64,000 nt of DNA from Halobacteriales archaeon QS_4_70_19 (GTDB lineage Archaea; Halobacteriota; Halobacteria; Halobacteriales; Haloarculaceae). Below are positions 1-8,517 of this stretch, in pieces. The notes under the pieces are model-generated. The model was not told the origin of the DNA. It did no database searches and was given only the letters and a program-made list of their open reading frames with translations. Location: positions 943 to 64,942 of the forward strand of contig PXRM01000010.1 in assembly GCA_003020985.1 (NCBI GenBank), written 5' to 3'. Numbering within the stretch: the first letter of the stretch is position 1; every line of letters starts with the position of its first letter. A program made the position numbers and the translations under genes.

Positions 1-2
1 AA

Positions 3-137
3 CTCGCCGCGGAGACCCGCCTCCCGCCACGGACGGTCCGGTACGCCGTCGGTCGTCTGGAGGAGACCGGTGTCGTCGAGGCCAGCCCGTCGCTCCGTGA
101 CGCCCGGCAGAAGCGCTACCGGCTCCGCATCGACTGA
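3..137 (+). CDS. Winged-helix DNA-binding protein, C-terminal end only
   Basis: This is the last 44 residues of a gene that enters from the left edge. The visible part reads as the recognition helix and wing of a winged helix-turn-helix: LPPRTVRYAVGRLEETGVV is followed by a basic wing (RDARQKRYRLRID) and the stop. This is the usual end of MarR/ArsR-like or TrmB-like archaeal regulators. The N-terminus, any ligand domain and the start are outside the window, so the target is unknown. The next gene on the same strand starts 74 bases on. Confidence 0.7.
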   Translation, partial: LAAETRLPPRTVRYAVGRLEETGVVEASPSLRDARQKRYRLRID

Positions 138-211
138 GCCAGCGTGTGGGGCCGCCGGCCCGGCCACCACCGTAATGCTTGAAACAGTCGCCAGCGAACG
201 GGGGGCAACGA

Positions 212-838
212 ATGCCGGACTGTGACTACTGTGGGGAGTCCTTCGGGAGCGAACGGGCCCGCGACAAGCACCTGAAGGCCGAGCACGCCGACGAACTGGG
301 GCCCATCGACAGGCGACGACTCGACATGGAGGGGGACGACGAGAGCGTGCTCTCCGGCGCCGCCGGGCCCATCGCGCTCGGGGTCATCATCCTGTTCGCC
401 GCCGCGGTCATCGGCTTCCTCGTCTTCTCGCCGGGGCAATCGCCCGAACCGCACAACCTCGGCGGCTACCACGGGCACGGTACCATCAACATGACCGTCC
501 TCGGGGAGAGCCCGGACTTCTCGCGTGACCGGTACCAGGTCCAGGACCGGTTCTTCCACTTCGAGGCCCGGAACGGCCGCATCTGGCACGTCCACGGCGA
601 GGGCGTCACGCTGGAGTACGCGATGAACACCATCGACATCGGCGTGACGGACGACTCGGTCACGTACAACGGCACCACCTACGAGGACTCGAACCCGCAG
701 TACGACGTCGAGGTCACCGTCAGCGGCCGGAACGTGAACCCCTCGACCTACGTCCTCGAGGGGGAGGGTCGGACGCCGGTCGCCGGGGAGACCAGCAGCG
801 ACGGGCACATTCGTATCATCGTCACGCGTGCGAACTGA
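212..838 (+). CDS. Single C2H2 zinc finger membrane protein
   Basis: A 208-residue protein of unknown role. The N-terminus is one C2H2 finger (CDYCGESFGSERARDKHLKAEH, residues 3-24). A short acidic linker follows, then one transmembrane helix (about residues 49-71, GPIALGVIILFAAAVIGFLV). The remaining 130 residues look like an extracytoplasmic beta-rich domain with several N-x-S/T sequons (NMT, NGT). The ATG at 212 is chosen because it starts the finger directly; an upstream in-frame ATG at 179 would add eleven unlike residues. The finger-helix-ectodomain layout is common in haloarchaea, but I know of no assigned function. Confidence 0.8.
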   Translation: MPDCDYCGESFGSERARDKHLKAEHADELGPIDRRRLDMEGDDESVLSGAAGPIALGVIILFAAAVIGFLVFSPGQSPEPHNLGGYHGHGTINMTVLGESPDFSRDRYQVQDRFFHFEARNGRIWHVHGEGVTLEYAMNTIDIGVTDDSVTYNGTTYEDSNPQYDVEVTVSGRNVNPSTYVLEGEGRTPVAGETSSDGHIRIIVTRAN

Positions 839-888
839 CGCCTCGACACGCGTGCGGACCGACCCGCGACCTGCGCCGTCCCCGTCGC

Positions 889-1500
889 TCAGTAGTCGCC
901 CAGCCGCGACTGTCCGTCCGCGGAGTCGTCGAACCCGGCGAGCGCGACCGCCTCATCCAGTGTCTCCGCGAGGGTGCTCTCCTGGCTCCGGTCGTACAGC
1001 GTCGCCGCCGGGTGGACACAGACCAGCACGCGGTACTGCTCCTCGCCGACCCGCGCGTCGTGGACGTCGCCGGCCTCCTTCGTCACCGCGACCGATCGTT
1101 CAAGCAGGTGCTCGCTGGGGACCTTCCCGAGCGTGACGACGAGGTCGGGGTCGGTCTCGCGGAGTTCGACCGCCAGATGGCCCTTGCAGTTCGCCAGCTC
1201 CCCCCTCTTCGGGTCGCGGTTCTCCGGGGGGCGACACCGCACGCAGTTGGTGATGCGGACGTCACCGCGGGCGACGCCGCGGTCCCGGAGCGCCTCGTCG
1301 AGTACCCCGCCCGAGCGCCCCACGAACGGCTCCCCCTGCTCGTCTTCCTGCGCCCCGGGCCCCTCGCCGACGAACACCAGGTCCGCGTCCGTCGGGCCGG
1401 TGCCGTTGACGATGCGCGAGCGCGACTCGCAGAGCTCCGGACAGGCGGTACAGGCGGTCACCTCGATGCCGTCCATCTCGCCGGGGTAGGATTCGCTCAT
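889..1500 (-). CDS. Uracil-DNA glycosylase, family 4 (Fe-S)
   Basis: A 203-residue family 4/5-type uracil-DNA glycosylase, which removes uracil from DNA to start base-excision repair. The N-terminal cysteines C17 and C20 (CTACPELC), with the later pair in CVRCRPPENRDPKRGELANC, are the 4Fe-4S ligands of this family. The catalytic motif is GEGPGAQEDEQGEPFVGRSG, and the second conserved motif is VHPAATLY near the C-terminus. The start at 1500 begins MSESYPGE; an upstream in-frame start would add 18 residues with no family match. It is on the opposite strand to the zinc-finger gene and ends 50 bases from it. Confidence 0.93.
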   Translation of the reverse strand: MSESYPGEMDGIEVTACTACPELCESRSRIVNGTGPTDADLVFVGEGPGAQEDEQGEPFVGRSGGVLDEALRDRGVARGDVRITNCVRCRPPENRDPKRGELANCKGHLAVELRETDPDLVVTLGKVPSEHLLERSVAVTKEAGDVHDARVGEEQYRVLVCVHPAATLYDRSQESTLAETLDEAVALAGFDDSADGQSRLGDY

Positions 1501-1608
1501 ACCGCTACTCACTAGCGGCCCCCACAAAGCCGCCGCGGTCGCGGGACGTGTCACCGATCCACGGTCGCCCGTCGGGTCGCGGTCGGACGCCGCCGGAGGC
1601 CCGCGTGG

Positions 1609-2181
1609 TCAGCCGCGCTCCCGGTGCCGGTAGTCGTCGCCGGCCCGGGCACAGAGCCGGGCGACGCGGACCGGCTCGGGACGACCACCCGCGGGGGTGA
1701 ACCCCTCGACGACCTCGCTCGCGGTGTCGGCATCACACCCGACCGCCCGGACGAAGCAGGTCTCCCCGTTCAGTTCGACGCGCTCGCGCGACGGCTGCCG
1801 GTCGTAGGTGTCGAGTCGCGTCGCGAGCTCCTCGGTGTCGTCGCCGAACGCGTCTCGCAGCGCCGGTTCCAGCCCCTCGCTGGCCTCGAACGAGACCGAC
1901 AGGACCGGCCGCTCCACGGCGTCGTGGACCTCGTGCAGGTCGAGAACGTTGAACCAGGCGGGCGCGATGCCCGCGACGAGAACGTACTGGACGTCCTCGC
2001 GAGCGAGCCGCTCCCAGCAGTCCACGACGGTGGCGGTGGCGTCCGTGCCGCCGACCGTCCACGAGTCGAGAACCAGACCGTCGACGGTGCGGTCCGCGCG
2101 GACGACCGCGCCGGCGACCGTCGCGGAGCGATCGCCGGCGGCGGACTCCGCGACGCCCAGCGCGCGGACCCCGCCGTTCAC
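1609..2181 (-). CDS. DUF99 (UPF0215) family protein
   Basis: A 190-residue member of the archaeal DUF99/UPF0215 family, which has an endonuclease V-like fold but no proven activity. Family signatures are RALGVAES at the N-terminus, LVLDSWTVGGTDATATV, and the ERLAREDVQYVLVAGIAPAWFNVLDL segment with its central catalytic-like region. The GTG start at 2181 is preceded by a GAGGTG-like site that lies inside the stop region of the upstream gene (2183-2377), two bases away, so the two are probably cotranscribed. Confidence 0.88.
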   Translation of the reverse strand: MNGGVRALGVAESAAGDRSATVAGAVVRADRTVDGLVLDSWTVGGTDATATVVDCWERLAREDVQYVLVAGIAPAWFNVLDLHEVHDAVERPVLSVSFEASEGLEPALRDAFGDDTEELATRLDTYDRQPSRERVELNGETCFVRAVGCDADTASEVVEGFTPAGGRPEPVRVARLCARAGDDYRHRERG

Positions 2182-2182
2182 C

Positions 2183-2377
2183 TCAGGACCCCTGCTCCTG
2201 CTTGTCCTTGATCTCCTCGAGCTTGTTCAGCAGTTCGTCGCTGTCCGTGTCGCCGAACTCGTACTCCACCTGGCCGCTGTGGTCGTGTTCGGCCGTGTTC
2301 ATCCCCTCCTCGTCCTCGAACTCGGTGTTGATCTCCTGGTTCTCCTGTTCCGACTCGTCGTAGCTCCCGAAGCCCAT
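2183..2377 (-). CDS. Small acidic haloarchaeal protein (DUF5786-like)
   Basis: A 64-residue acidic protein starting MGFGSYDESEQENQE and ending in a short charged helix (LLNKLEEIKDKQEQGS). I recognise it as a highly conserved haloarchaeal small family, labelled DUF5786 as far as I recall. No function is known. Its stop lies two bases before the start of the DUF99 gene. A clean TATA box sits about 31 bases upstream of the ATG, so the mRNA should be leaderless or nearly so. Confidence 0.85.
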   Translation of the reverse strand: MGFGSYDESEQENQEINTEFEDEEGMNTAEHDHSGQVEYEFGDTDSDELLNKLEEIKDKQEQGS

Positions 2378-2403
2378 GTCCGAACGACTCTAGCGAATTG
2401 TTC

Positions 2404-2412
2404 GTTATAAAT
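2404..2412 (-). promoter_or_regulatory. TATA box for the 2377 gene
   Basis: On the minus strand the sequence reads ATTTATAAC, a good haloarchaeal TATA element. It is centred 31 bases before the ATG at 2377 and so predicts transcription starting within a few bases of the start codon. The flanks are much more GC-rich. Confidence 0.7.
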
Positions 2413-2587
2413 GGTGCGCCGGTTGTACGGTCCTTCGTAATAAGTGGTGTCCCAGCGCCCGGGTCGAAGTGACCGTGGATGGGACACGACCGCCGTCGGG
2501 TCCTCGACCCTGCGTGGCCGCCGGACGGTCGGAACGTGGGTTGCCCCGCCCGGGAGTTTGATACGTCGCGCCGGCCTACTGGCGAGT

Positions 2588-2740
2588 ATGCCCAAGACAC
2601 TGGAGATCACCTGTGCGGACGAGGGATGCGATCTCGACATGGCGGAGCTCCACTACACCTACAACATGCCCGACGGGACCGGCGCCGAGGCGTTCAGCTG
2701 CCCGTACTGCGGCGGCGAGGTGGAGGCGATCAACGCGTGA
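2588..2740 (+). CDS. Small zinc-ribbon protein (DUF7559-like)
   Basis: A 50-residue protein starting MPKTLEITCADEGCDLDM. It has two cysteine pairs (C9/C14 in CADEGC, then CPYCGGEVEAINA) able to form one zinc ribbon. The internal HYTYNMPDG segment is shared with a conserved haloarchaeal small protein family, DUF7559 if my memory is right. Function is unknown. Its TGA overlaps the GTG start of the Hsp20-like gene (GTGA), which indicates translational coupling. Confidence 0.8.
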   Translation: MPKTLEITCADEGCDLDMAELHYTYNMPDGTGAEAFSCPYCGGEVEAINA

Positions 2741-3369
2741 GCGACGCCGACCCGGACGACCTCGACGACGAGTTCGACGAATCGTTCGAGGAGGCGTTCG
2801 ACGACGAGTTCGAGGCGGCCGGCTCCGGGTCCGGCTCCGGGGTCACCGTCCCGTCGCTGCGGGATCTCGGCGAGGCCGTCGGCGAGGCCGTCCTCGACGG
2901 TATCGGGCGGGCCTCGGCCCGACTCCAGGAGCGGCGCCCGCTCGCGGCCGACGTGCTGGAGTCCGACGACGCCTTCCTCGTCGTCTTCGACGCCCCCGGC
3001 GCCGAGAGCGAGGACGTGCAGGTCCGCTACGAGGACGACGTCGTCGCGGTCCGCGTCGACCGCTTCCGGGAGTTCCAGGAGGGGTTCGAGATGCGCGTCC
3101 CCGGCCGCGGGCTCTCGCTCTCCGGCCGGGTGGCGCTCCCGTCGAACGGGGCCGTCGACGTGGACGCCACGGAGGCGACCCTGACCGACGACGGCACCAT
3201 CCGCATCCGCGTCCCGAAGCTGGTCGCGACCGGCCCGTCGCCCGACGAGCCGGCCGTCGAGGACCCCGTCGACGAGACCATCGCCGACCCGGAGGACGTG
3301 GACGAGGAGACGGACATCGACGTGGACGAGGAGGCGACCGACGACGACCTGACGCCGGACGACGGGTAG
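2737..3369 (+). CDS. Hsp20/alpha-crystallin-like protein with acidic tails
   Basis: A 210-residue protein. After an acidic N-terminal arm of about 25 residues and a helix (LRDLGEAVGEAVLDGIGRA), residues 65-155 look like an alpha-crystallin beta sandwich: DDAFLVVFDAPGAESEDVQV, then VAVRVDRF, then VALPSNGAVDVDATEATLTDDGTIRIRVPK. The C-terminal 55 residues are Asp/Glu-rich. Haloarchaeal Hsp20 and gas-vesicle GvpH proteins share this core, but no gas-vesicle genes are nearby. The GTG start overlaps the previous stop by GTGA; no later start would keep the acidic arm. Confidence 0.82.
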   Translation: MSDADPDDLDDEFDESFEEAFDDEFEAAGSGSGSGVTVPSLRDLGEAVGEAVLDGIGRASARLQERRPLAADVLESDDAFLVVFDAPGAESEDVQVRYEDDVVAVRVDRFREFQEGFEMRVPGRGLSLSGRVALPSNGAVDVDATEATLTDDGTIRIRVPKLVATGPSPDEPAVEDPVDETIADPEDVDEETDIDVDEEATDDDLTPDDG

Positions 3370-3375
3370 CGTCGG

Positions 3376-4533
3376 TCACTCCCCGGTCGCCGATTCTCCC
3401 GCTGCCTCCCCGACGACCATCCCCTCGACGATCTCGAACGACTCGTCCCCGTCGAACCGCGTGGGCTCGAAGGGGGCGAGCCAGTCGCCCTCGCGGACCC
3501 CGCGAGCGATCCGCTCGCCCAGCGCCGGCGCGCGCATGAACCCGTGGCCCTGCCAGCCCGCGGCGACGACGACGTCGGGCGCGCGCTCGCCCAGCAACGG
3601 ATCGCCGTCCGGCGTCGCGGTGCAGAGGCCGGCCCAGGCGCGCCCGACGGCCGGCACCTCGCCGACCGCCGCACGGAGGTGGTCGGCACAGTCGGCCACG
3701 AACCAGTCGTCCGCCGCCCGGTCCCAGTCGTCGGGGTCGCGCTCGATGGGTTCGGTCCCGTCGCCGACGAGGAGGCCGCCGTCCCGCGGGCGACAGTAGT
3801 AGCCGCCGGTCGCGTCGTACAGCTGCGGGATGCGCTCGGAGAGCGGTGTGGCCTCCGTGACCGCTGCCTGCACCCGGTACGGCTTCACCGGGACCGGGAG
3901 CCCGGCGTCTCCGAGCAGGCGCGCCGTGTGTGCGCCCGCGGCGACGACCACCGTGTCGGCGGCTCCCTGCTCCCCGCCGACGATGACCTGCGCCCCCTCC
4001 CCGTCGCTCTCCAGTTCGACCGGCGTGTCCTCGCGGAGCGTGACGCCCGCCTCGACGGCGCGGTCAGCCATGGCCGTCGTGTACGCGCCCGGGTCCGCAG
4101 AGCCCGCGTCCCGGGCGACCGCCGCGACCGCGATGTCGCTCCGGAGGGCGGGGAACTCGGCGGTCAGCGCCTCGTCGTCCAGGAGTTCGACCCGGCGGTC
4201 GTGTGCCCGCATCCGGGGCACCTGCTCGCGGATGGCGTCTGCCCGGCGCTCGTCGCCCTCGCGGGCGAGCCAGACGTACGGCCGGGGCGTGAACGACCAG
4301 TCGAACGTCGGGTCGGCGTCGAGGTCGCGGAACCGAGTCAGCGCGCGGTCCGCGACCGCGGCGTCGATGTCCTCCGCGAAGGCGTCGTAGCAGACGCCCG
4401 CGGCGCGGCCGCTCGCGCCTGACCCCACCGCCCCGGCCTCGAACAGCGTCACCTCGCAGCCCCGGCGTGCGAGGTCGTGCGCGGCCGTCGTCCCCACCGC
4501 GCCGGCCCCGACGACCGCGACCCGTTCGCTCAT
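3376..4533 (-). CDS. FAD-dependent amino-acid-oxidase-like oxidoreductase (DAO family)
   Basis: A 385-residue flavoprotein of the DAO superfamily (sarcosine, glycine and D-amino-acid oxidases and dehydrogenases). The N-terminus has the dinucleotide fold VAVVGAGAVGTTAAHDLARRG followed by the acidic strand end LFEAG. The second FAD signature is VVVAAGAHTARLLG, and the C-terminal GDPLLGERAPDVVVAAGWQGHGFMRAP is typical of the family. The substrate cannot be read from sequence. It is convergent with the Hsp20-like gene, six bases away. A low-GC stretch with TATATA/TATAAT runs lies 70-100 bases upstream of its ATG. Confidence 0.88.
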   Translation of the reverse strand: MSERVAVVGAGAVGTTAAHDLARRGCEVTLFEAGAVGSGASGRAAGVCYDAFAEDIDAAVADRALTRFRDLDADPTFDWSFTPRPYVWLAREGDERRADAIREQVPRMRAHDRRVELLDDEALTAEFPALRSDIAVAAVARDAGSADPGAYTTAMADRAVEAGVTLREDTPVELESDGEGAQVIVGGEQGAADTVVVAAGAHTARLLGDAGLPVPVKPYRVQAAVTEATPLSERIPQLYDATGGYYCRPRDGGLLVGDGTEPIERDPDDWDRAADDWFVADCADHLRAAVGEVPAVGRAWAGLCTATPDGDPLLGERAPDVVVAAGWQGHGFMRAPALGERIARGVREGDWLAPFEPTRFDGDESFEIVEGMVVGEAAGESATGE

Positions 4534-4657
4534 GCTCGGACGGGGTGGCCGAGCGGCTTCAGTACATCGGCGTCCACGCGCCCGAGTTATCGAGAAATAG
4601 TCGTATATATGGTATTATATCCGGAATAACCGGGTCAGTAGAGGTGTTCCGGACGGA

Positions 4658-5461
4658 TCACTGGAGTTCGTCGATTCCCCGGGCCGGGTAGCCGACGACG
4701 GTGTCGACGCCGGCTGCCCGGAGGTCCGCCACGCGGTCCGCGACGGTGGGCGCGTCGCCGACGAGCGCGTAGTCGCGGACCGCCTGCGAGAGCACCTCGC
4801 GGGCGCGGCCGGTGGCCGTCGCGTCGACCGCCGCGTTGTCGGGGAGCGCGTGACGGACCGGGGCACGGCGCGCGGCGTACGCGCCCACTGCGTCGAGGAT
4901 GCCGTCCTCGTCGGTGCTGAGGACGACCGGGGCGTACAGTGCGATGCCGCCGTCGAAGCCCGCCGCGCGGAGCGCCTGCACGTCGTGTTCGGTCCCGCGG
5001 CCGAGGAGCTCGTACTGGACCCCTCCGGCCGCGAGTGCGACCCGCTCGACGCTCTCGGTGCCCACCCAGGCGTCGGGCGCGGTCTCGCGCGCGGCGCGCA
5101 GTCGGGGGGCGACTGCGCGCTCGCGTTCCTCCTCGGTCAGGTACGCCGGGTGGCCTGCGACGACGACGCGCCGGGCGGCGTCGGGCACGTGGTCGAGGAG
5201 CGAGTCGTCGCCCAGCGGGTCGAAGCCGTCCGCGCGGACGGGCGTGGTGACGTAGCAGTCGAAGCGCTCGGCGAGTCGCGCGAGCGTCCCCTCGTCCGGG
5301 ACGGCATCGCGGCCCTCGTAGTCGACGGCGACGGTGTCGACCGGGAGGTCGAGCGCCGCTCCGAGGTCGTGCTCGGTCGGCTTCAGGGCGACGGCGTCGA
5401 TGTCCGCGCGTGTCGTGGGTGCGGGCTCGGTCTCGGCCGTGTCCTCGTTCTCGGTCAGCAT
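4658..5461 (-). CDS. Uncharacterised protein, luciferase-like TIM-barrel features
   Basis: A 267-residue acidic protein. It has alternating strand/helix segments (TVAVDYEGRD, FDCYVTTPVRADGFD, ARRVVVAGHPAYLT, AAGFDGGIALYAPVV) and a C-terminal segment VGDAPTVADRVADLRAAGVDTVVGYPARGI. That last segment closely resembles the end of F420-dependent luciferase-like monooxygenases, so a TIM barrel is likely. The usual substrate-binding N-terminus of that family is not obvious. I take it as a conserved haloarchaeal protein of unknown function. The 125 bases after it are AT-rich and probably hold the promoter of the flavoprotein gene. Confidence 0.7.
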   Translation of the reverse strand: MLTENEDTAETEPAPTTRADIDAVALKPTEHDLGAALDLPVDTVAVDYEGRDAVPDEGTLARLAERFDCYVTTPVRADGFDPLGDDSLLDHVPDAARRVVVAGHPAYLTEEERERAVAPRLRAARETAPDAWVGTESVERVALAAGGVQYELLGRGTEHDVQALRAAGFDGGIALYAPVVLSTDEDGILDAVGAYAARRAPVRHALPDNAAVDATATGRAREVLSQAVRDYALVGDAPTVADRVADLRAAGVDTVVGYPARGIDELQ

Positions 5462-5560
5462 GCGGGAGTGGTCGTTACCATCATCTGTAGTCTCACTCCG
5501 GTAAGCGTGTCGTTCCGGGCGAGAACCGCCGGCCGGATGCAGGGGGAGCGGCCGCGGGCG

Positions 5561-6673
5561 TCACTTCCGCGCGACGATGCGCAGGACGTCCTCGTCGGCG
5601 AGTTCGTGGTCGCGCCCGACCTGCTGCTCGTCGTGCTTGGCGGACTCGCCCGAGACCCTGGCGAACTTGAACCGCTCGTCGAACGACCCGCCCAGCCGGT
5701 CCAGCGCGTCGTCGACGGTGTTCGCGTCCTCGGTCAGGACGAGCGGCTCCTCGTAGTCGGTGCCGCGTCCGGGCTTGTTCATGTAGATGCGGACGAGGCC
5801 GAGCGACTCCCAGATGGCCTCCTTCAGGGCGTCGAGGCCCTTCTCCTTCTCCGCGCTGATGAAGACACACTTCTCGGGGTCGAGGCCGTGCTCGCGGAGT
5901 TCGGCGTCGACCTGTTCCTTGTAGTCGGGTTCGATGAGGTCCGTCTTGTTGACGGCCACGCGCGAGGGCAGGTAGACGCGGTTGTCCTGGAGCGCGTCGA
6001 CCAGTTCGTCGATGGTGAGGTCCTCGCGGATGGTGCAGTCGGCGTTGATGTAGTCGTACTCGCGGAGGACTTCCTCGATGGTCCCGTCGTCGAGCGAGAC
6101 CTGGTCGGAGGTGGTGAGCTTGATGCCGCCGCGGCCGGTCTTCGTGACGGAGACCGACGCCGGCTCCGTGTCCAGCCGGACCTTGTTCTCGTACAGCTCC
6201 TCGCTGAGGCGCTCGTGCTGGTCGATCTCGAACACGCTGAGGACGAACAGGACGAGGTCGGCCGTGCGGACGACCGAGAGGACCTCTCGGCCGCCCCCGC
6301 GACCGGACGCCGCGCCCTCGATGAGGCCCGGCACGTCCATCAGTTGGATGTTCGCGCCGCGGTACTTCAGCATCCCCGGGTTGACGTCGAGCGTGGTGAA
6401 CTCGTAGGAGCCGACCTCGCTGTCGGCGTTGGTGAGCGCGTTCAGCAGTGTCGACTTGCCGACCGACGGGAAGCCAACCAGCGCGACCGTGGCGTCGCCG
6501 GTCTTCTCGACGGCGTAGCCACCCCCGCCGCCGGAGCCGGACTGCTGTTCGAGCTTCTCCTTTTTCTTCGCCAGCTTCGACTTCAGCCGGCCGATGTGGG
6601 CCTCCGTGGACTTGTTGTACGGCGTCTCGGCGATCTCCTCCTCGATCGCCTCGATCTCCTCTTCCAGGCCCAT
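5561..6673 (-). CDS. DRG family GTP-binding protein
   Basis: A 370-residue developmentally-regulated GTP-binding protein of the OBG-HflX branch, which associates with ribosomes. An N-terminal helical segment (MGLEEEIEAIEEEIAETPYN) precedes the G domain: P-loop GFPSVGKST, G3 DVPGLIEGAASGRGGG, G4 NKTD and G5 SAEKEKG. The C-terminal 75 residues are a TGS domain. The start at 6673 is chosen because family members begin MGLEEEI or MSLEEEI. An in-frame ATG at 6691 adds six residues and is possible. Confidence 0.95.
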   Translation of the reverse strand: MGLEEEIEAIEEEIAETPYNKSTEAHIGRLKSKLAKKKEKLEQQSGSGGGGGYAVEKTGDATVALVGFPSVGKSTLLNALTNADSEVGSYEFTTLDVNPGMLKYRGANIQLMDVPGLIEGAASGRGGGREVLSVVRTADLVLFVLSVFEIDQHERLSEELYENKVRLDTEPASVSVTKTGRGGIKLTTSDQVSLDDGTIEEVLREYDYINADCTIREDLTIDELVDALQDNRVYLPSRVAVNKTDLIEPDYKEQVDAELREHGLDPEKCVFISAEKEKGLDALKEAIWESLGLVRIYMNKPGRGTDYEEPLVLTEDANTVDDALDRLGGSFDERFKFARVSGESAKHDEQQVGRDHELADEDVLRIVARK

Positions 6674-6839
6674 TGGGTGACTGTCGGCCATCCGGACTCA
6701 AAGGCGTTCCCGTTCCGGGAGACACGGGTCCGGGTCGATACCCCGCCGTGGGGCCAGTCCCCGTCCCCGCCACGGGTCTGGTCCGCGTCCCGGTGGCCGC
6801 TTCCGGGGGCGTTATGCCGCCCCGGCGACTCGGGACGGT

Positions 6840-7007
6840 ATGGACAAGCGGTCGCTCGCAGCCAGTCTCCTCCTCGGTGCCGTCGCCGCAGTCGGACTCT
6901 TCCACACCGTCCTCGCCTACGTCTTCGAGACCGGGCTCGAACAGGTCGGCCTCCTCGTCGCCGCCACCTGCCTCGTCGGCATCGTTCTGGTGAACATCCG
7001 CCCCTGA
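6840..7007 (+). CDS. Small two-helix membrane protein
   Basis: A 55-residue open frame starting MDKRSLAASLLLGAV with two hydrophobic helices (about residues 6-28 and 36-52), joined by YVFETGLEQ and ending NIRP. Codon third positions are GC-rich like the neighbours, which supports translation. It lies between the divergent DRG gene and uL11, 95 bases before uL11. Many haloarchaeal genomes carry such short membrane proteins; no function is known. Confidence 0.7.
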   Translation: MDKRSLAASLLLGAVAAVGLFHTVLAYVFETGLEQVGLLVAATCLVGIVLVNIRP

Positions 7008-7071
7008 CCGTCCCTGATCGCCCCTGACCGGCCCGGTTCCCGCCCGCCGGCGACCGCGGCGATAAAATAAC

Positions 7072-7077
7072 GCTTAA
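7072..7077 (+). promoter_or_regulatory. TATA box of the uL11 gene
   Basis: CTTAAA lies in an AT-rich patch (GATAAAATAACGCTTAAAC) within otherwise GC-rich DNA, about 28 bases before the uL11 ATG at 7103. The transcript should therefore begin at or very near the start codon. Confidence 0.6.
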
Positions 7078-7102
7078 ACCCGCCGCGACGGTTCTGACAG
7101 CT

Positions 7103-7591
7103 ATGGCTGGAACTATCGAAGTGCTCGTTCCCGGGGGGCAGGCCAACCCCGGCCCGCCGCTCGGTCCCGAGCTGGGCCCGACCCCGGTGGACGTTCAGGC
7201 GGTCGTCAACGAGATCAACGAACGGACCGAGGCGTTCGACGGGACCGAGGTCCCCGTCACCGTCGAGTACGAGGACGACGGCTCGTTCAGCATCGACGTG
7301 GGTGTCCCGCCGACGGCGGCGCTCATCAAGGACGAACTCGGATTCGAAACCGGCAGCGGCGTCCCGCAGGAGGACTTCGTCGCCGACATGTCCGTCGAAC
7401 AGCTGGAGAAGGTCGCCGAGCAGAAGCTCCCCGACCTGCTCTCCTACGACGTGAAGGGAGCCGCGAAGGAGGTCGCCGGCACCTGCACCTCGCTGGGTGT
7501 CACCATCGAGGGCGAGGACCCCCGCGACTTCAAGGAGAAGATCGACGACGGCGAGTACGACGACGTGTTCGCGAGCGAAGCGACAGCGTGA
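7103..7591 (+). CDS. rpl11: Ribosomal protein uL11
   Basis: A 162-residue large-subunit protein of the GTPase-associated centre, binding 23S rRNA at the stalk base. Family signatures are the N-terminal GGQANPGPPLGPELGPTPVD and the C-terminal rRNA-binding domain with VKGAAKEVAGTCTSLGVTIEGEDPRDF. Length is normal for archaea. It stands just upstream of the uL1-uL10-P1 operon, as in other haloarchaea, but has its own promoter. A run of five T bases at 7668-7672 may end its transcript. Confidence 0.98.
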   Translation: MAGTIEVLVPGGQANPGPPLGPELGPTPVDVQAVVNEINERTEAFDGTEVPVTVEYEDDGSFSIDVGVPPTAALIKDELGFETGSGVPQEDFVADMSVEQLEKVAEQKLPDLLSYDVKGAAKEVAGTCTSLGVTIEGEDPRDFKEKIDDGEYDDVFASEATA

Positions 7592-7743
7592 CGATCGACT
7601 CCGGGTCTTCACCAGGGGTGCCACTGCGTCCCGGCTGACGAGGCGGCGACGTTCGTCCTCCCAATCGTTTTTCACTCGCCACGTCCTTCGATTAGACACC
7701 GCTAATCCATGCGCGTTCGGTGCTCGATAATCCCCCCGGGGGG

Positions 7744-8466
7744 ATGGTGACCATGGCAGGCTGGCTGGAGATACTCGTGGCGGCCGCGACGCTCCAGCTG
7801 CTGGTGTTGCCGGGCGAGAAGGTGCAGATGATCATCGCCGGGCTGTCGACGAAGTACGACCCGTTCGTGGTCGTCGCGGGCGCGGGCGTCGCGTTCGCGG
7901 GCTGGACCGCCCTCGAGGTGGCCTTCGGCGAGGCGCTCCAGCGGGCCCTCCCGGAGGTCTACCTCGACGCCGTCACCGGCGGCCTGTTCGTCCTGTTCGG
8001 CGCGCTGTTGCTCTACTCCGCCGCGACCCTGGACGACGGGACCGGCGCGCGGGGGTTCGCGACGGACGGCGGGGACGGAACGGACGCGACGGCGCGGTCG
8101 GACGGCGGCGCGGCCCGGTGGACGGACGCGCGGGTCCTCGCGCTCGACGAGCGGCTGCCCGAGCGCTACCGCGGGTTCCTCCCGGCGTTCTCCATCAGCG
8201 CGTTCGGCGAGTTCGGCGACAAGACGCAGCTCGTGACTATCGGGCTCGCCGCCCAGTACGGCGCCCACCCCGCCATCTGGGTCGGCGAGATGATGGTCAT
8301 CATCCCCCTGAGCCTGTTGAACGCGCTGGTCTTCCACCACGGCTCCCACCGGTTGACGCCCCGGCGCAGACGGCACATCTACCTCGCGTCGGCGGGGCTG
8401 TTCTTCCTGTTCGCCGCCGACGTGGCCGCGGTGTATCTCCTCGGCGGCGGGTTCCTCCCCGTCTGA
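7744..8466 (+). CDS. TMEM165/GDT1 family cation transporter
   Basis: A 240-residue membrane protein of the GDT1/UPF0016 family (Mn2+/Ca2+ transport in studied members), with about six helices in two repeats. The second repeat has the intact signature EFGDKTQL (E156). The first repeat has a weakened LPGEKVQM in place of ExGDKT. An acidic, glycine-rich cytosolic loop (about residues 95-130) joins the halves. The ATG at 7744 is preceded by GGGGGG. A GTG at 7720 and an ATG at 7753 are alternatives. It sits between uL11 and uL1, which have their own signals. Confidence 0.88.
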   Translation: MVTMAGWLEILVAAATLQLLVLPGEKVQMIIAGLSTKYDPFVVVAGAGVAFAGWTALEVAFGEALQRALPEVYLDAVTGGLFVLFGALLLYSAATLDDGTGARGFATDGGDGTDATARSDGGAARWTDARVLALDERLPERYRGFLPAFSISAFGEFGDKTQLVTIGLAAQYGAHPAIWVGEMMVIIPLSLLNALVFHHGSHRLTPRRRRHIYLASAGLFFLFAADVAAVYLLGGGFLPV

Positions 8467-8517
8467 GGCGTCACGGCCCTCGTCAGACCGTCACGCACAC
8501 CTCTCCGCTTCGACGCA

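Noticed and set aside
4850..7027. 725-residue plus-strand open frame
   Set aside because: It runs antisense to the DRG GTPase and the 4658-5461 gene. It is a GC-bias shadow with no domain signal.
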